Position numbers and translations under genes: made by a program. This document shows positions 43,071 through 53,607 of a stretch of DNA of 64,000 bases, one piece after another (position 1 is the stretch's first letter; each line of letters opens with the position of its first letter). Under the pieces are notes generated by a model, which saw nothing but the letters and a program-made list of their open reading frames with translations, was not told where the DNA came from and searched no databases. Source of the DNA: JARRQJ01 sp963761035 (lineage in GTDB: Bacteria > Pseudomonadota > Gammaproteobacteria > DRLM01); NCBI GenBank assembly GCA_963761035.1, contig CAVXFH010000002.1, positions 1,550,001 through 1,614,000 of the forward strand, read 5' to 3'.

Positions 43071-43373
43071 ATGACGGCGTACGTTGAATATCAGATAGAG
43101 AACATAGCTGCCGTTGAGCGAGTAATTCGCGGATCGCTGGGAATGGCTTTGATAGTGATGGTATTGTTGATTTCGACCTTATCATCGACGCTGGTAGCGG
43201 TATTTTCGATGGCGGCGCTCTATGCGGTGCTCACGGCAATCATGACCTGGGACCCGGTGTACGCCCTGGCGCGGAGTTCGCAACAGCGTGGCCAGACGGT
43301 CAGGGGCTGTGTGACGCTTTACCCCGCCCGGACTCAGCCAAGCTCTTCCCTTGGCTGCAAGAAGGCGGCCTAA
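43071..43373 (+). CDS. DUF2892 (YgaP-like) inner-membrane protein
   Basis: The ATG at 43071 follows a full AGGAGGAT and gives 100 residues; an ATG at 43053 lies upstream of that site and is unlikely. Residues 10-65 match the DUF2892/YgaP transmembrane module: NIAAVERVIRGSLGMALI, a second helix and AIMTWDPVYALA. The C-terminal 30 residues are basic and unstructured. In YgaP this module is fused to a rhodanese; here it stands alone. Function is unknown. Confidence 0.75.
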   Translation: MTAYVEYQIENIAAVERVIRGSLGMALIVMVLLISTLSSTLVAVFSMAALYAVLTAIMTWDPVYALARSSQQRGQTVRGCVTLYPARTQPSSSLGCKKAA

Positions 43374-43399
43374 TCCCCTCATCAGGGTATCCTCCGGCA

Positions 43400-43430
43400 G
43401 GACGGGTGAGGCGCCAGGCTCGCCCGGTCC
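43400..43430. terminator. Strong hairpin between convergent genes
   Basis: GGACGGGTGAG (43400-43410) pairs with CTCGCCCGGTCC (43419-43430) with one bulge and one wobble. It lies between the stops of the DUF2892 gene and nhaA. On the plus strand it is followed by GGGGTTTCTAGGTTTT, a loose T-rich tract. Confidence 0.5.
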
Positions 43431-43440
43431 AGCGGGGTTT

Positions 43441-44634
43441 CTAGGTTTTAGGGCATCCGTTTTGCGTGGCATCGCCGAGCGTTGCTCGTAACACCGTATA
43501 GCCGAGCAATGCCGACAGTATTGAGCCACACAGGATACCAAGCCGGTCGTCCGCCACTAACCCTGTGGTACCCTGCTCAAACGCCAGTGAGCTGATGAAC
43601 AGGCTCATGGTATAGCCGATGCCGCATAGCACGGCGACTCCGTACAACTCCCGCCATCTGGTCCCGCTCGGCAGGCGCGCCCATCCCAGCTTTATTGCCA
43701 TCCATGCGGCGCCCATCACACCGAGTTGCTTGCCGAGAAATAAACCGGCGGCAATACCCAAGGGTACGGGTTCCAGCAGCGATGAGAAAGTCACGCCATT
43801 GAGAGACACGCCGGTATTGGCGAAGGCGAATAGCGGCAAAATGCCGAAGGCCACCGCCGGGTGGAGGTCGTGCTCCAATTCTTTCAGGGGTGACCTGCCG
43901 TTCTCTGATTTGATGCGAAGCGGAATGAACAAGGCCAATACAATTCCCGCCAGTGTGGCATGCACGCCGGATTTCAGGACCGCGACCCACAATACGATGC
44001 CCATCAGGATATAAGGCACAAGACTCCTTATACCCCGGCGATTGAATATATACAGGAACGCGATGGCGCCGCCCGCGATAATCAGTGATGTCAGCGATAA
44101 ATCCGCGGTATAGAACACCGCGATAATCACGATAGCCCCGAGATCGTCCGTGATCGCCAGGGTGAGAAGAAACAGCTTGAGGGCATGCGGAACCCGGGTA
44201 CCCAGCAGCGACAGCACGCCCATGGCGAAGGCGATATCGGTGGCGGCCGGAATGGCCCATCCCCTGAGCGCCATCGCGTCTTCCCAATTGAGGGCGACGT
44301 AGATCAGCGCGGGCGCTATCAATCCGCCGATGGCCGCCGCCACCGGCAACACGATCTGCGAGGGATTGGAAAGCTCCCCTTGCAAGACCTCTCGCTTCAG
44401 TTCCAGACCGATCAGAAAGAAGAACGCGGCCATCAAACCGTCGTTGATCCACAAAAGCAGCGGTTTGGCGATCTCGAACGCGCCGATGCGTATCACCACC
44501 GGTGTGTTCAATAAGGCATCGTACCATTCCCTGGCCGCGCTGTTCGCCGCCGCCATGGCCATAACGGCCGCCAGGAACAATATGATCCCACCCGCCGATT
44601 CCAACCTTAAAAATTCACGGATAGCATTAATCAT
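43441..44634 (-). CDS. nhaA: Na+/H+ antiporter NhaA
   Basis: NhaA exports sodium in exchange for protons and is driven by membrane potential. The 397-residue protein has twelve predicted helices, the substrate-site aspartates in ITDDLGAI (about residue 160), GIIIFLAAVMA-type first helix (SAGGIILFLAAVMAM), FFLIGLELKREV and the C-terminal GIGYTMSLFI. It is full length and stands alone on the minus strand. Its presence fits a need for sodium or alkaline tolerance. Confidence 0.95.
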   Translation of the reverse strand: MINAIREFLRLESAGGIILFLAAVMAMAAANSAAREWYDALLNTPVVIRIGAFEIAKPLLLWINDGLMAAFFFLIGLELKREVLQGELSNPSQIVLPVAAAIGGLIAPALIYVALNWEDAMALRGWAIPAATDIAFAMGVLSLLGTRVPHALKLFLLTLAITDDLGAIVIIAVFYTADLSLTSLIIAGGAIAFLYIFNRRGIRSLVPYILMGIVLWVAVLKSGVHATLAGIVLALFIPLRIKSENGRSPLKELEHDLHPAVAFGILPLFAFANTGVSLNGVTFSSLLEPVPLGIAAGLFLGKQLGVMGAAWMAIKLGWARLPSGTRWRELYGVAVLCGIGYTMSLFISSLAFEQGTTGLVADDRLGILCGSILSALLGYTVLRATLGDATQNGCPKT

Positions 44635-44695
44635 GAACGAATAACATCCTCCGTGATGCTGTAATGCCAGCTAAGGCCGCGCGCGGTACGCCCGA

Positions 44696-45523
44696 TCAGG
44701 CCTGTTTGGGTCCAAGAGCCGTGACGATGGCGTTCGCCAGCGGCTTCATGAAATAACTTTCCTCGGGCATCATGTCGACCCGGGCGCCAATCTCCTGCAG
44801 CGCGGCGGCGACAATCGGGCCGACGGCGGCGATCTTGGCGCGTAACAAGCCTTTCATAAGCGTTTCTTGAATTTGATTTTGTTCGGCGACGTCGCGCAGG
44901 CGGGTGAGCTGCTGCATGCTCGTGAAGGCGATGACATCGATCTCGCCGAGCGCCAGTTGTTTGATCAGGTTGACCACCTTGCCGTCGTCGGCCTTGCTGG
45001 CGTAGATATACGGCGCCACCGGATAGGGTGTGGCGCCCGCCTGGCGGATGAAATTGATCAGCTTGAGGTTGGGATCGCTGCCGTAGAGCTGCACGCCGAT
45101 ATTGCGGCCCGCGAGCTCGAGCTCAGCGAGGGAGGCGATGACGCCGTCGGTGGTGGGTTGTTCCGCGGCGAGATCGCTGCGCAGGCCGATATCGCGCAAG
45201 GCGCGCGCCGGTTTGGGGCCGCGGGTGATCTTTCTAAGCCTTCCAAGCGCGGCGGTGACCAAGTCTTTCATGTGCGCCCGTTCGGCGGCGGCCAGCAGGC
45301 GGCGCAGACCTTCGCCCGTGAGCAGTATCAGATCCTGGAAGCGGTCGGCGGCCAGCAGTTTGAGCCAGGCAACGACCGGTGTCTGATCAGGGGCGTCCAG
45401 GATAGACACTAGTGGGCAACGCACGGTGTCGGCGCCGCGTTGTTCTAGCATTTGGGCGAAGAGGTCCAGCTCCCGGGTTTCGGGGACGGCAATGGTTCGG
45501 CCGCTCAGAGGCTTAGTGGTCAT
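44696..45523 (-). CDS. HemD-family (uroporphyrinogen-III synthase) protein
   Basis: This 275-residue protein has the two-domain HemD pattern: RTIAVPETRELDLFAQMLEQ at the start, then GVQLYGSDPNLKLINFIRQA, VIAFTSMQQLTRL and IAAVGPIVAAALQEIGARVD. HemD cyclises hydroxymethylbilane to uroporphyrinogen III. The family is very divergent, and this gene is not beside hemC, so it may be the biosynthetic enzyme or a HemD-like relative. It is divergent from the suf operon regulator across a 142-bp spacer. Confidence 0.75.
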   Translation of the reverse strand: MTTKPLSGRTIAVPETRELDLFAQMLEQRGADTVRCPLVSILDAPDQTPVVAWLKLLAADRFQDLILLTGEGLRRLLAAAERAHMKDLVTAALGRLRKITRGPKPARALRDIGLRSDLAAEQPTTDGVIASLAELELAGRNIGVQLYGSDPNLKLINFIRQAGATPYPVAPYIYASKADDGKVVNLIKQLALGEIDVIAFTSMQQLTRLRDVAEQNQIQETLMKGLLRAKIAAVGPIVAAALQEIGARVDMMPEESYFMKPLANAIVTALGPKQA

Positions 45524-45606
45524 GGTCTCGCGTCAACGACTGGGATTTTGCGGATAAATTAACCGTCTCTGGCCCCCTCCGCAAGATTCCCTTAATAAAT
45601 GCGAAG

Positions 45607-45635
45607 TTGACGGCCGATATAATTAGTACCAAAAT
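45607..45635 (+). promoter_or_regulatory. Promoter of the suf operon
   Basis: TTGACG (45607-45612) and CAAAAT (45630-45635) are 17 bp apart, about 30 bp before the Rrf2 regulator gene. Read on the minus strand, GGACTATTTTGGTACTAAT over the -10 resembles an Rrf2/IscR-type operator half, which would allow feedback control by the first gene. Confidence 0.45.
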
Positions 45636-45665
45636 AGTCCACAATAGCGTAGTGGGGGTGGGCGT

Positions 45666-46124
45666 ATGTTGCGGGTAGGAAAGCTGACAGATTATGGCAC
45701 GGCGGTGATGACCTCTCTCGCCCAGCATCCGGATCGCCTGCAGAGTGCCACGGAGATCGCCACGGACTTGGGTTTAGCCCTGCCTACGGTGAGCAAGATT
45801 CTCAAGGCCTTGGTTCACAACGGCTTACTGGTATCTCATCGCGGAGCGAAGGGCGGTTATAGCCTCGCCGCCGCGCCCGGGGCGATCACGGTGGCGCAGA
45901 TCATCGCCGCCATCGAAGGACCCATTGCGCTGACCGAGTGCAGCGACACGGCCAAGCTGTGCGATCAGGAATCTCTGTGCTCGGTGCGCGGGAATTGGCA
46001 ACGCATCAATCAAGCGGTATTGGCCGCCCTGCAACAGGTCTCCTTGGCGGATTTGGCGCGACCGGAGGCACACCCTTTGCGTTTTACGCCGCCCCGGACG
46101 GTTCCCCGCTTAGAGGGATTATGA
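45666..46124 (+). CDS. Rrf2-family SUF operon regulator
   Basis: This 152-residue protein has an N-terminal winged-helix domain (MLRVGKLTDYGTAVMTSLA, ATEIATDLGLALPTVSKILK, GAKGGYSLA) and three cysteines in ECSDTAKLCDQESLC at the place where Rrf2 regulators bind an Fe-S cluster. This matches the SUF-system regulator type. It heads the suf operon and likely senses Fe-S status and represses its own transcript. The gap to sufB is 18 bp. It is called a regulator by family and context; the DNA target is inferred. Confidence 0.88.
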   Translation: MLRVGKLTDYGTAVMTSLAQHPDRLQSATEIATDLGLALPTVSKILKALVHNGLLVSHRGAKGGYSLAAAPGAITVAQIIAAIEGPIALTECSDTAKLCDQESLCSVRGNWQRINQAVLAALQQVSLADLARPEAHPLRFTPPRTVPRLEGL

Positions 46125-46142
46125 GAATTTGGAGTGTAATGT

Positions 46143-47585
46143 ATGGCTAAGACCCAACCCATCGACGATCTGGTAAAGCGGGAATACAAGCACGGATTCT
46201 TTACCGACATTGAATCCGATACCTTGCCGCCGGGTTTGAACGAAGACGTGATCCGCGCGATTTCGCTGAAGAAGAACGAACCGGAGTTCATGCTGGAATG
46301 GCGGCTTAATGCCTATCGTCATTGGCAGACCATGAGCCAGCCGGCCTGGGCCCATGTCCATTATCCTGTCATCGATTACCAGGCCATCAGCTATTTTTCC
46401 GCGCCCAAGAAGAAGGACGGCCCCAAGAGCCTGGACGAGGTCGATCCCGAATTGCTGCGCACCTACGAAAAGCTCGGTGTGCCCTTGCACGAGCGCGCGC
46501 GTCTGGCGGGCGTCGCGGTGGACGCGGTGTTCGACAGCGTGTCGGTGGCCACGACGTTCAAAGAGAAGCTCGCCGAGAAGGGCGTGATTTTCTGTCCCTT
46601 CTCCGAGGCGGTGCACAAGTATCCAGAACTGATCCGGCAATACCTGGGCACGGTGGTGCCGCCCGGCGATAACTTCTACGCGGCGCTCAATTCCGCGGTG
46701 TTCAGCGACGGCTCCTTCGTTTACGTGCCCAAGGGCGTGCGCTGTCCCATGGAGCTCTCCACCTATTTTCGCATCAACGCCGCCAGCACCGGCCAATTCG
46801 AGCGTACCCTGATCATTGCCGACGAAGGGGCCTATGTGAGTTATCTCGAAGGCTGTACCGCGCCCATGCGCGACGAGAATCAACTGCACGCCGCAGTGGT
46901 GGAACTGGTAGCCCTGAAAGATGCCGAGATCAAGTACTCCACCGTACAGAACTGGTACCCCGGCGACGCTGAAGGCAAGGGCGGGATCTACAACTTCGTC
47001 ACCAAGCGCGGCCACTGCCGCGGCGCCAATTCCAAGATTGCGTGGACCCAGGTGGAGACCGGCTCCGCCATCACTTGGAAGTATCCCAGTTGCATCCTGG
47101 AGGGCGACAACTCGGTGGGCGAGTTCTATTCGGTGGCGCTGACCAACAACTATCAGCAGGCGGACACCGGCACCAAGATGATCCACATCGGCAAGAACAC
47201 CCGCAGCACCATCATCTCCAAGGGTATCTCCGCCGGCCACGGCCAGAATGCCTATCGCGGGTTGGTAAAGATATTAAAGAGTGCTGAAGGCGCGCGCAAT
47301 TACACCCAGTGCGATTCGCTGCTGCTGGGCGACAAGTGCGGCGCCCATACCTTCCCTTACATCGAGGTGAAGCATCCCGGCGCCAAGGTGGAGCACGAGG
47401 CCACCACCTCCAAGATCAGCGAAGATCAATTGTTCTACTGCAAACAGCGCGGCCTGTCGGCGGAGGATGCGGTGTCCATGATCGTCAACGGTTTCTGTAA
47501 GCAAGTAATCAAGGAGTTGCCCATGGAGTTCGCCGTGGAGGCGCAGAATCTATTGGGCGTGAGTCTGGAAGGCAGCGTAGGTTAA
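46143..47585 (+). CDS. sufB: Fe-S cluster scaffold protein SufB
   Basis: SufB is the main scaffold of the SufBC2D complex that builds Fe-S clusters. The 480-residue product contains the conserved ALNSAVFSDGSFVYVPKGV, ELSTYFRINAASTGQFERTL, GCTAPMRDENQLHAAVVELV and the C-terminal region with KQRGLSAEDAVSMIVNGFC. It is full length and is followed by sufC after 33 bp. The beta-helix core is shared with SufD two genes downstream. Confidence 0.97.
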   Translation: MAKTQPIDDLVKREYKHGFFTDIESDTLPPGLNEDVIRAISLKKNEPEFMLEWRLNAYRHWQTMSQPAWAHVHYPVIDYQAISYFSAPKKKDGPKSLDEVDPELLRTYEKLGVPLHERARLAGVAVDAVFDSVSVATTFKEKLAEKGVIFCPFSEAVHKYPELIRQYLGTVVPPGDNFYAALNSAVFSDGSFVYVPKGVRCPMELSTYFRINAASTGQFERTLIIADEGAYVSYLEGCTAPMRDENQLHAAVVELVALKDAEIKYSTVQNWYPGDAEGKGGIYNFVTKRGHCRGANSKIAWTQVETGSAITWKYPSCILEGDNSVGEFYSVALTNNYQQADTGTKMIHIGKNTRSTIISKGISAGHGQNAYRGLVKILKSAEGARNYTQCDSLLLGDKCGAHTFPYIEVKHPGAKVEHEATTSKISEDQLFYCKQRGLSAEDAVSMIVNGFCKQVIKELPMEFAVEAQNLLGVSLEGSVG

Positions 47586-47618
47586 GCAGGTTTCGGATTG
47601 CGAATGATGGAAGCAAAC

Positions 47619-48371
47619 ATGTTAAGTATTAAGAATCTCAAAGTGAACGTGGACGGCAAGGCCATCCTCAAGGGCATCAACCTCGAGGTCAAGGCCGGCG
47701 AGGTGCACGCCATCATGGGGCCCAACGGCTCCGGCAAAAGCACCCTGGCCAACGTCCTGGCCGGCCGCGAGGGATATGAAGTCGTGAGCGGCGAAGTGAT
47801 ATTCCAAGGTAAAAATCTGCTGGAACTGGCGCCCGAAGAACGGGCCCGCGCAGGCGTGTTCCTCGCCTTTCAATATCCGGTGGAGATCCCCGGGGTAAGC
47901 AATGTCTATCTCCTCAAAGCGGCGGTCAATGCGGTGCGCAAACACCGTGGTATGGGTGAATTGGATGCCATGGATTTTCTGACCATGGTCAAGGACAAGA
48001 TGAAGATGGTGCAGATGGACGAACAGTTTCTGTATCGCGCGGTCAACGAAGGTTTCTCCGGCGGCGAGAAGAAGCGCAACGAGATCTTGCAGATGGCCTT
48101 GCTGGAGCCGGCTCTCGCCATCCTCGACGAGACCGATTCCGGTCTCGACATCGACGCCCTGCGCATCGTCTCCGACGGCGTCAACGCCCTGCGCAGCCCG
48201 GAGCGCGCCATGGTGGTGGTGACCCATTATCAGCGTCTTCTTGACTACGTGGTGCCGGATCATGTGCACGTGCTGGTTCACGGACGCATCGTCAAGTCAG
48301 GTGACCGTGGTTTGGCGCTGGAACTGGAGAGTAAGGGCTACGGCTGGATCGAAGCCGCCGCCGGCGCCTGA
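47619..48371 (+). CDS. sufC: Fe-S assembly ATPase SufC
   Basis: SufC is the ABC-type ATPase of the SufBC2D complex. The ATG at 47619 gives 250 residues beginning MLSIKNLKVNVDGKAILKG, as in other SufC proteins; upstream in-frame starts (TTG 47598, ATG 47604 and 47607) would add up to seven residues. Motifs: Walker A GPNGSGKST, signature FSGGEKKRNE and Walker B LAILDETDSGLD. sufD starts 14 bp after the stop. Confidence 0.96.
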   Translation: MLSIKNLKVNVDGKAILKGINLEVKAGEVHAIMGPNGSGKSTLANVLAGREGYEVVSGEVIFQGKNLLELAPEERARAGVFLAFQYPVEIPGVSNVYLLKAAVNAVRKHRGMGELDAMDFLTMVKDKMKMVQMDEQFLYRAVNEGFSGGEKKRNEILQMALLEPALAILDETDSGLDIDALRIVSDGVNALRSPERAMVVVTHYQRLLDYVVPDHVHVLVHGRIVKSGDRGLALELESKGYGWIEAAAGA

Positions 48372-48385
48372 GGGACGTATCGTCG

Positions 48386-49758
48386 ATGAATACCCTAAAG
48401 GGCATAAATGCCGTGATACAAGCCAAAGATCATTACACCGCTGAGTTCGAGCGCCTCGCATCGCGTTTGGCGGGACAGAGTGCGCCTTGGCTGCGCGAAC
48501 TGCGCAGCGCCGCTATTGCCCGGTTCGCCGAACGCGGTTTTCCCACGCCCCGTGACGAGGATTGGAAATACACGCGCACCGCCGTCCTGGAAAAGCGCGC
48601 CTTTGATTGCGAGGCCGTCGACGGCGCGGTGGACATGGACAAGATCAACGCGCTGCTGCAGGCTGAATCCGCCGCGCCGCGCCTGGTGTTCATCAATGGC
48701 CGTTATTTCCCGGCCTTGTCGCGCATCGATGACTTGCCTGCCGGCGTGACGCTCGCCGGCCTCAATGCGGTATTGCACACCAAGCCCGATGCGCTCAAGG
48801 GATTGTTCGGCGCAGTGGCCCTGCTTGAGCGCCATCCCTTTGCCGCCTTGAACGCCGCCTTCGCCGATGACGGCGTCTATCTGAGCATCGCCGGCGGAAC
48901 GATACTGGAACAGCCGCTCCATGCGGTGTTCATCACCACTGCGGCGCAGGACGGGCGTGCTGCCCATCCGCGCATTCTGGTGCGGGCTGGCGATAACAGT
49001 CGGGCCACTCTCGTGGAACGGTATATCGCTCTGGACGACGCGATGTACCCTCTGGGGCGTGAATATTTCACCAATACTACCGTCGAGATCAAGTTGGGCA
49101 ACAACGCCGGCCTCGATCATTACCGTGTCCAGGAAGAGGGCGCCAAGGCCTTTCATGTGAGCGGTGTGCATGTATTGCAAGGACGCGACAGTCGATATAC
49201 CGGCCATGGCGTATCCTTGGGCAATGCCCTGTTGCGCAATGACATCGACATGCAGTTGGCCGCCGATGGTGCGCATTGCGATTTGACTGGCTTGTATTTG
49301 GTAAGCGGCCGCCAGCATGTGGACATCCATACCCGCATCGACCACCTTCAGCCCCATGGCACCAGCAACGAATTTTATAAAGGTATCCTCGACGGTCACG
49401 GCCGCGGCGTGTTCAACGGCAAGGTGATCGTGCATCCCGATGCGCAGAAGACCGACGCGCGTCAGGTCAACAATAATCTGCTGTTATCCGACAACGCCGA
49501 GGCGGACACTAAACCGCAATTGGAGATCTATGCCGACGACGTGAAGTGTTCCCACGGCGCCACGGTCGGACAATTGGACGCGGACGCGGTGTTCTACCTG
49601 CGTTCCCGCGGCGTGGACGAGGCCGCCGCCCGCCATCTGCTTACCCATGCCTTCGCCGCCGAGATCATCGAGCAGGTCGAGCCCGCGGCGCTGCGCGCCT
49701 ATCTCGATACTGCAGTGATGGCGCGCCTGCCTCAGGGCGCACAAAGCGAGGGATCGCC

Positions 49759-49762
<4 letters not shown>
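48386..49762 (+). CDS. sufD: Fe-S assembly protein SufD
   Basis: SufD is the non-scaffold partner of SufB in the SufBC2D complex and helps iron acquisition. The 458-residue protein has GFPTPRDEDWKYTRTAVL near residue 55, GVSLGNALLRNDID, the DHLQPHGTSNEFYKGILDGH motif and the C-terminal VFYLRSRGVDEAAARHLL. Its stop overlaps the sufS start by 4 bp (ATGA), so they are translationally coupled. Confidence 0.95.
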
Positions 49763-51010
<1,248 letters not shown>

Positions 51011-51018
<8 letters not shown>

Positions 51019-51457
51019 CTTGCGCGAGCTGTATCAGGAGGTGATCTTCGATCACAACCGCAACCCGCGTAACTTCGGCAAGCTGGCGGACGCCAATTAC
51101 CATGCCGATGGACATAATCCATTGTGCGGCGACAAACTCAGTCTCTATCTCAAGATCGATGATGGGACCATCACCGACCTGCGTTTCGAGGGAAGCGGCT
51201 GTGCCATCTCCACCGCCTCCGCCTCGCTGATGACCGAGCGGCTCAAGGGCATGAAAGTGGCCGACGCCGAGGCCTTGTTTCACAAGTTTCACGCCGTGGT
51301 GACGGAAGACGGCAAGAGCGGCGAAGGTCCCGAGCTGGGCAAGCTCAGTGTGCTGACCGGCGTGCGCGACTATCCGGCGCGGGTCAAGTGCGCCACCCTG
51401 CCCTGGCACACCCTGGAGGCCGCCCTGCATAACCAGGCCACGGTCTCGACGGAGTGA
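51011..51457 (+). CDS. sufU: SufU-type scaffold / sulfur-transfer protein
   Basis: SufU accepts sulfur from SufS through a zinc-bound cysteine. The 148-residue protein begins with GTG inside the end of sufS and has NRNPRNFGKL, the three cysteines in NPLCGDKL, GSGCAIS and KCATLPWHTL, and the longer insert between the second and third that separates SufU from IscU. Its place after sufS instead of sufE marks this as a SufBCDSU system. Confidence 0.93.
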
Positions 51458-51463
51458 CCGCGG

Positions 51464-52015
51464 ATGTACACCAATGAGATCGTAGCGCTGACGCGGGATT
51501 GTCCCGCCGCCCTGATCCCGGCGGGGACGCCCATCACCTTACCGGCGGGGCAACAGGTGACCATCACCCAGTCCCTGGGCGGCAGTTACACTTGTTACGT
51601 CGAGGGCAGCCTGGTGCGCATCGACGGCAAAGACGCCGACGCCCTGGGCAAGACACCGGCGCAATACGAATTCGAACAGAGTGAAACAACGGCCGGCGGT
51701 GACGTCGACGAACAATTGATCTGGCGGCAACTGGCCACCTGTTACGATCCGGAAATCCCTATCAACATCGTGGAGCTGGGCCTGATCTACGATTGCAAGG
51801 TCGTGCCGCTGCCCGAAGGCGGCAACCGCGTCGACATCAAGATGACCCTCACCGCGCCGGGCTGCGGCATGGGCGCCATCCTGCAAACCGATGTCGCCAA
51901 CAAGGTCAAGACCGTGCCCAACGTCAGCGACGCCCACGTCGAGATCGTCTTCGAGCCGCCCTGGGATCAGAGCCGCATGACCGAAGCGGCGCGATTGCAG
52001 GCGGGACTCTTTTGA
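51464..52015 (+). CDS. sufT: SufT-type Fe-S maturation factor
   Basis: This 183-residue protein has an N-terminal beta-rich extension (residues 1-75, GTPITLPAGQQVTITQSLGG) and a C-terminal MIP18/DUF59 domain (about 85-180) with CYDPEIPINIVELGLIYD and the TLTAPGCGMG motif containing the conserved cysteine. SufT proteins help to mature Fe-S and lipoate-linked enzymes when demand is high. The start lies 6 bp after sufU. A repeat sequence follows the stop. Confidence 0.9.
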   Translation: MYTNEIVALTRDCPAALIPAGTPITLPAGQQVTITQSLGGSYTCYVEGSLVRIDGKDADALGKTPAQYEFEQSETTAGGDVDEQLIWRQLATCYDPEIPINIVELGLIYDCKVVPLPEGGNRVDIKMTLTAPGCGMGAILQTDVANKVKTVPNVSDAHVEIVFEPPWDQSRMTEAARLQAGLF

Positions 52016-52018
52016 GAA

Positions 52019-52092
52019 GGTTTCGAGTTTAGGGTTGCGAGTTTCGAGTTAAAAGCACGATGCTCCAAACCCGAAACCCGAAACCCGAAACC
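52019..52092. repeat. Inverted repeat of CGAGTTT / AAACCCG units
   Basis: The left arm (52019-52050) is made of degenerate GGTTTCGAGTTT units; the right arm (52067-52092) is three copies of AAACCCG. The two pair imperfectly around an inner AGCA-CGA-TGCT hairpin. The right arm is followed by TATTTTT and then the Rieske start codon. Confidence 0.7.
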
Positions 52093-52099
52093 TATTTTT

Positions 52100-52420
52100 A
52101 TGTCCGACTGGGTAACCGTTGCCAAGCTCGAAGAACTGCCGCCGGGCGAACGGCGCATTGTCGATGTCGACGACGTGCAGATCGCGGTGTTCAATCTCGG
52201 CGGCGAGTTCTACGCCATCGAAGACGTCTGCACCCACGACTACGCGCCGCTGGCCGACGCCAAGTTGGACGGCGACGAAATCATCTGTCCGCGCCACGGC
52301 GCGCGCTTCTGCATCAAGACCGGCGCCGTCACCGCGCCGCCCGCCTACGAGCCTGTTCCCACCTTTCCCGTCCGCATTCACGAAGGCATGATCCAGGTGC
52401 GCGACGCACGCTGGGATTGA
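52100..52420 (+). CDS. Rieske-type ferredoxin of the SUF operon
   Basis: This 106-residue protein is a small Rieske [2Fe-2S] protein like the ferredoxin subunits of non-heme iron dioxygenases. The two cluster-binding pairs are VCTHDYAPL and CPRHGARF. It lies after sufT, as in other suf operons, and probably supplies electrons for cluster assembly or is a direct SUF client; this role is inferred. The ATG follows a T-run with no Shine-Dalgarno sequence, because the repeat at 52019-52092 fills the spacer. Confidence 0.88.
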   Translation: MSDWVTVAKLEELPPGERRIVDVDDVQIAVFNLGGEFYAIEDVCTHDYAPLADAKLDGDEIICPRHGARFCIKTGAVTAPPAYEPVPTFPVRIHEGMIQVRDARWD

Positions 52421-52486
52421 TTGGCCCCTTTATATCCTCAATAGCAGTACACTATTACGAAATTGATCTCACCAGGGAGACGATGA

Positions 52487-52957
52487 ATGAACATTGAAAG
52501 CACGAACCGTTGTACATGGATGTTTGTAATAGTTGCCATGCTGGGAATTCCACCGTTGTGCTATGCGGACTCGGCGAGTGATAAAACCTCGATAGAAGAA
52601 GTCAAGAAAGAAGCGCACGATTTTCTTCAAGTACTAAAATCTTATACCGCCGATCACCGTGATGAAGCGATCCAGAAAACCAAGGCGGCGTTGGACAATC
52701 TGGATAAGCGCATTGATGTGCTTGAAAAACACATCGAGAAAAACTGGGATAAAATGGATAAGGCCGCTCGTAAGGATGCGCGCGCGAGTCTGGACGCGCT
52801 GCGCAAGCGGCGGGCGCAAGTTGCCGAATGGTACGACAGATTGAAGAGCAGTTCCGTCGATGCCTGGGGGCATATGAAGAAAGGCTTTTCAAATGCATAC
52901 GGGTCGCTTTACGATGCCTGGGAAAAATCTGAAAAGGAATTCGGGTCCGATAAATAG
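52487..52957 (+). CDS. Secreted coiled-coil protein of unknown function
   Basis: This 156-residue protein has a signal peptide (cut probably after LCYA) and a mature part that is nearly all charged helix: long amphipathic repeats such as DNLDKRIDVLEKHIEKNWDK. The C-terminal aromatic stretch reads SNAYGSLYDAWEKSEKEF. The pattern resembles sll1863-like stress-response or apolipoprotein-like helical proteins. It has its own ribosome-binding site (AGGGAGACG) and no clear operon partners. Function is not known. Confidence 0.65.
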   Translation: MNIESTNRCTWMFVIVAMLGIPPLCYADSASDKTSIEEVKKEAHDFLQVLKSYTADHRDEAIQKTKAALDNLDKRIDVLEKHIEKNWDKMDKAARKDARASLDALRKRRAQVAEWYDRLKSSSVDAWGHMKKGFSNAYGSLYDAWEKSEKEFGSDK

Positions 52958-53045
52958 ATAGGCCTGACAGGTTGAATTCCAAGCGCAATCATCCGGGTCA
53001 GCGAGCGATAGCCGTTAATTTTAGGCCATTCACGAATTATCTTTT

Positions 53046-53396
53046 ATGCCAGCGATGATACATCTGACCAAATCATTAAATGCCTGGGGCACCCCCGCCT
53101 TCAATGAAATTCTCAAGGCGGAGATTGCGCAACTGGACTTGGGAGCGCTGCCCTTGCAGCAGGGCTTGTCGCGAGGCAGCTATACCGACGGCACTGGTCT
53201 GTCGGCGATGGTCATCGGCGTTGCCGATGAGCCGCTGGTCATTCGCGCCAAGGCCGGGATTTTTTATACGGCGATCATCGCCGGGTGCAGTTGCGCCGAC
53301 GATCCGACCCCCGTCGACGATCTCGCCGAATATTGTGAGCTTGAGTTCGTTATCGACAAGACCACGGCCGAGACCACGGTGACCCTTTTGCAGTAA
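53046..53396 (+). CDS. Hypothetical protein beside hypA
   Basis: This 116-residue soluble protein has no signal peptide and no membrane segment. It starts MPAMIHLTKSLNAWGTPAFN, has a central beta-rich region (LSAMVIGVADEPLVIRAKAG) and two close cysteines in GCSCADDPTPV. The end is acidic. I recognise no domain. It lies 211 bp before hypA on the same strand and may belong to the hydrogenase-maturation remnant, but there is no direct evidence. Confidence 0.55.
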   Translation: MPAMIHLTKSLNAWGTPAFNEILKAEIAQLDLGALPLQQGLSRGSYTDGTGLSAMVIGVADEPLVIRAKAGIFYTAIIAGCSCADDPTPVDDLAEYCELEFVIDKTTAETTVTLLQ

Positions 53397-53607
53397 TGGG
53401 CCCGCGCGGAGGGTGGTAGGGGATTGGTTCGATATTCAATTACCCACGCGCTTGATGGCCTCGCCAAACTATCCCGTCCGCTGCGGGCCACCCCTCATTG
53501 CAAAAAAGAGGGGAGTAGATGGATTTTCTCCCCTTATTGACGAGGAACGGGACTTTACCGATCTATGCTTTAATAAGCAGCCGGGGATTGCAGCGAGGAA
53601 TGCCATC

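Noticed and set aside
45513..45728. 71-codon minus-strand frame with a membrane-like segment
   Set aside because: It covers the suf promoter and the start of the Rrf2 gene and lacks a ribosome-binding site.
46119..47240. Long open frame (373 codons) antisense to sufB
   Set aside because: It is a codon-bias shadow of sufB, has no ribosome-binding site and no recognisable domain.
48395..49435. Open frame of 346 codons antisense to sufD
   Set aside because: Shadow of sufD; no start signal or domain.
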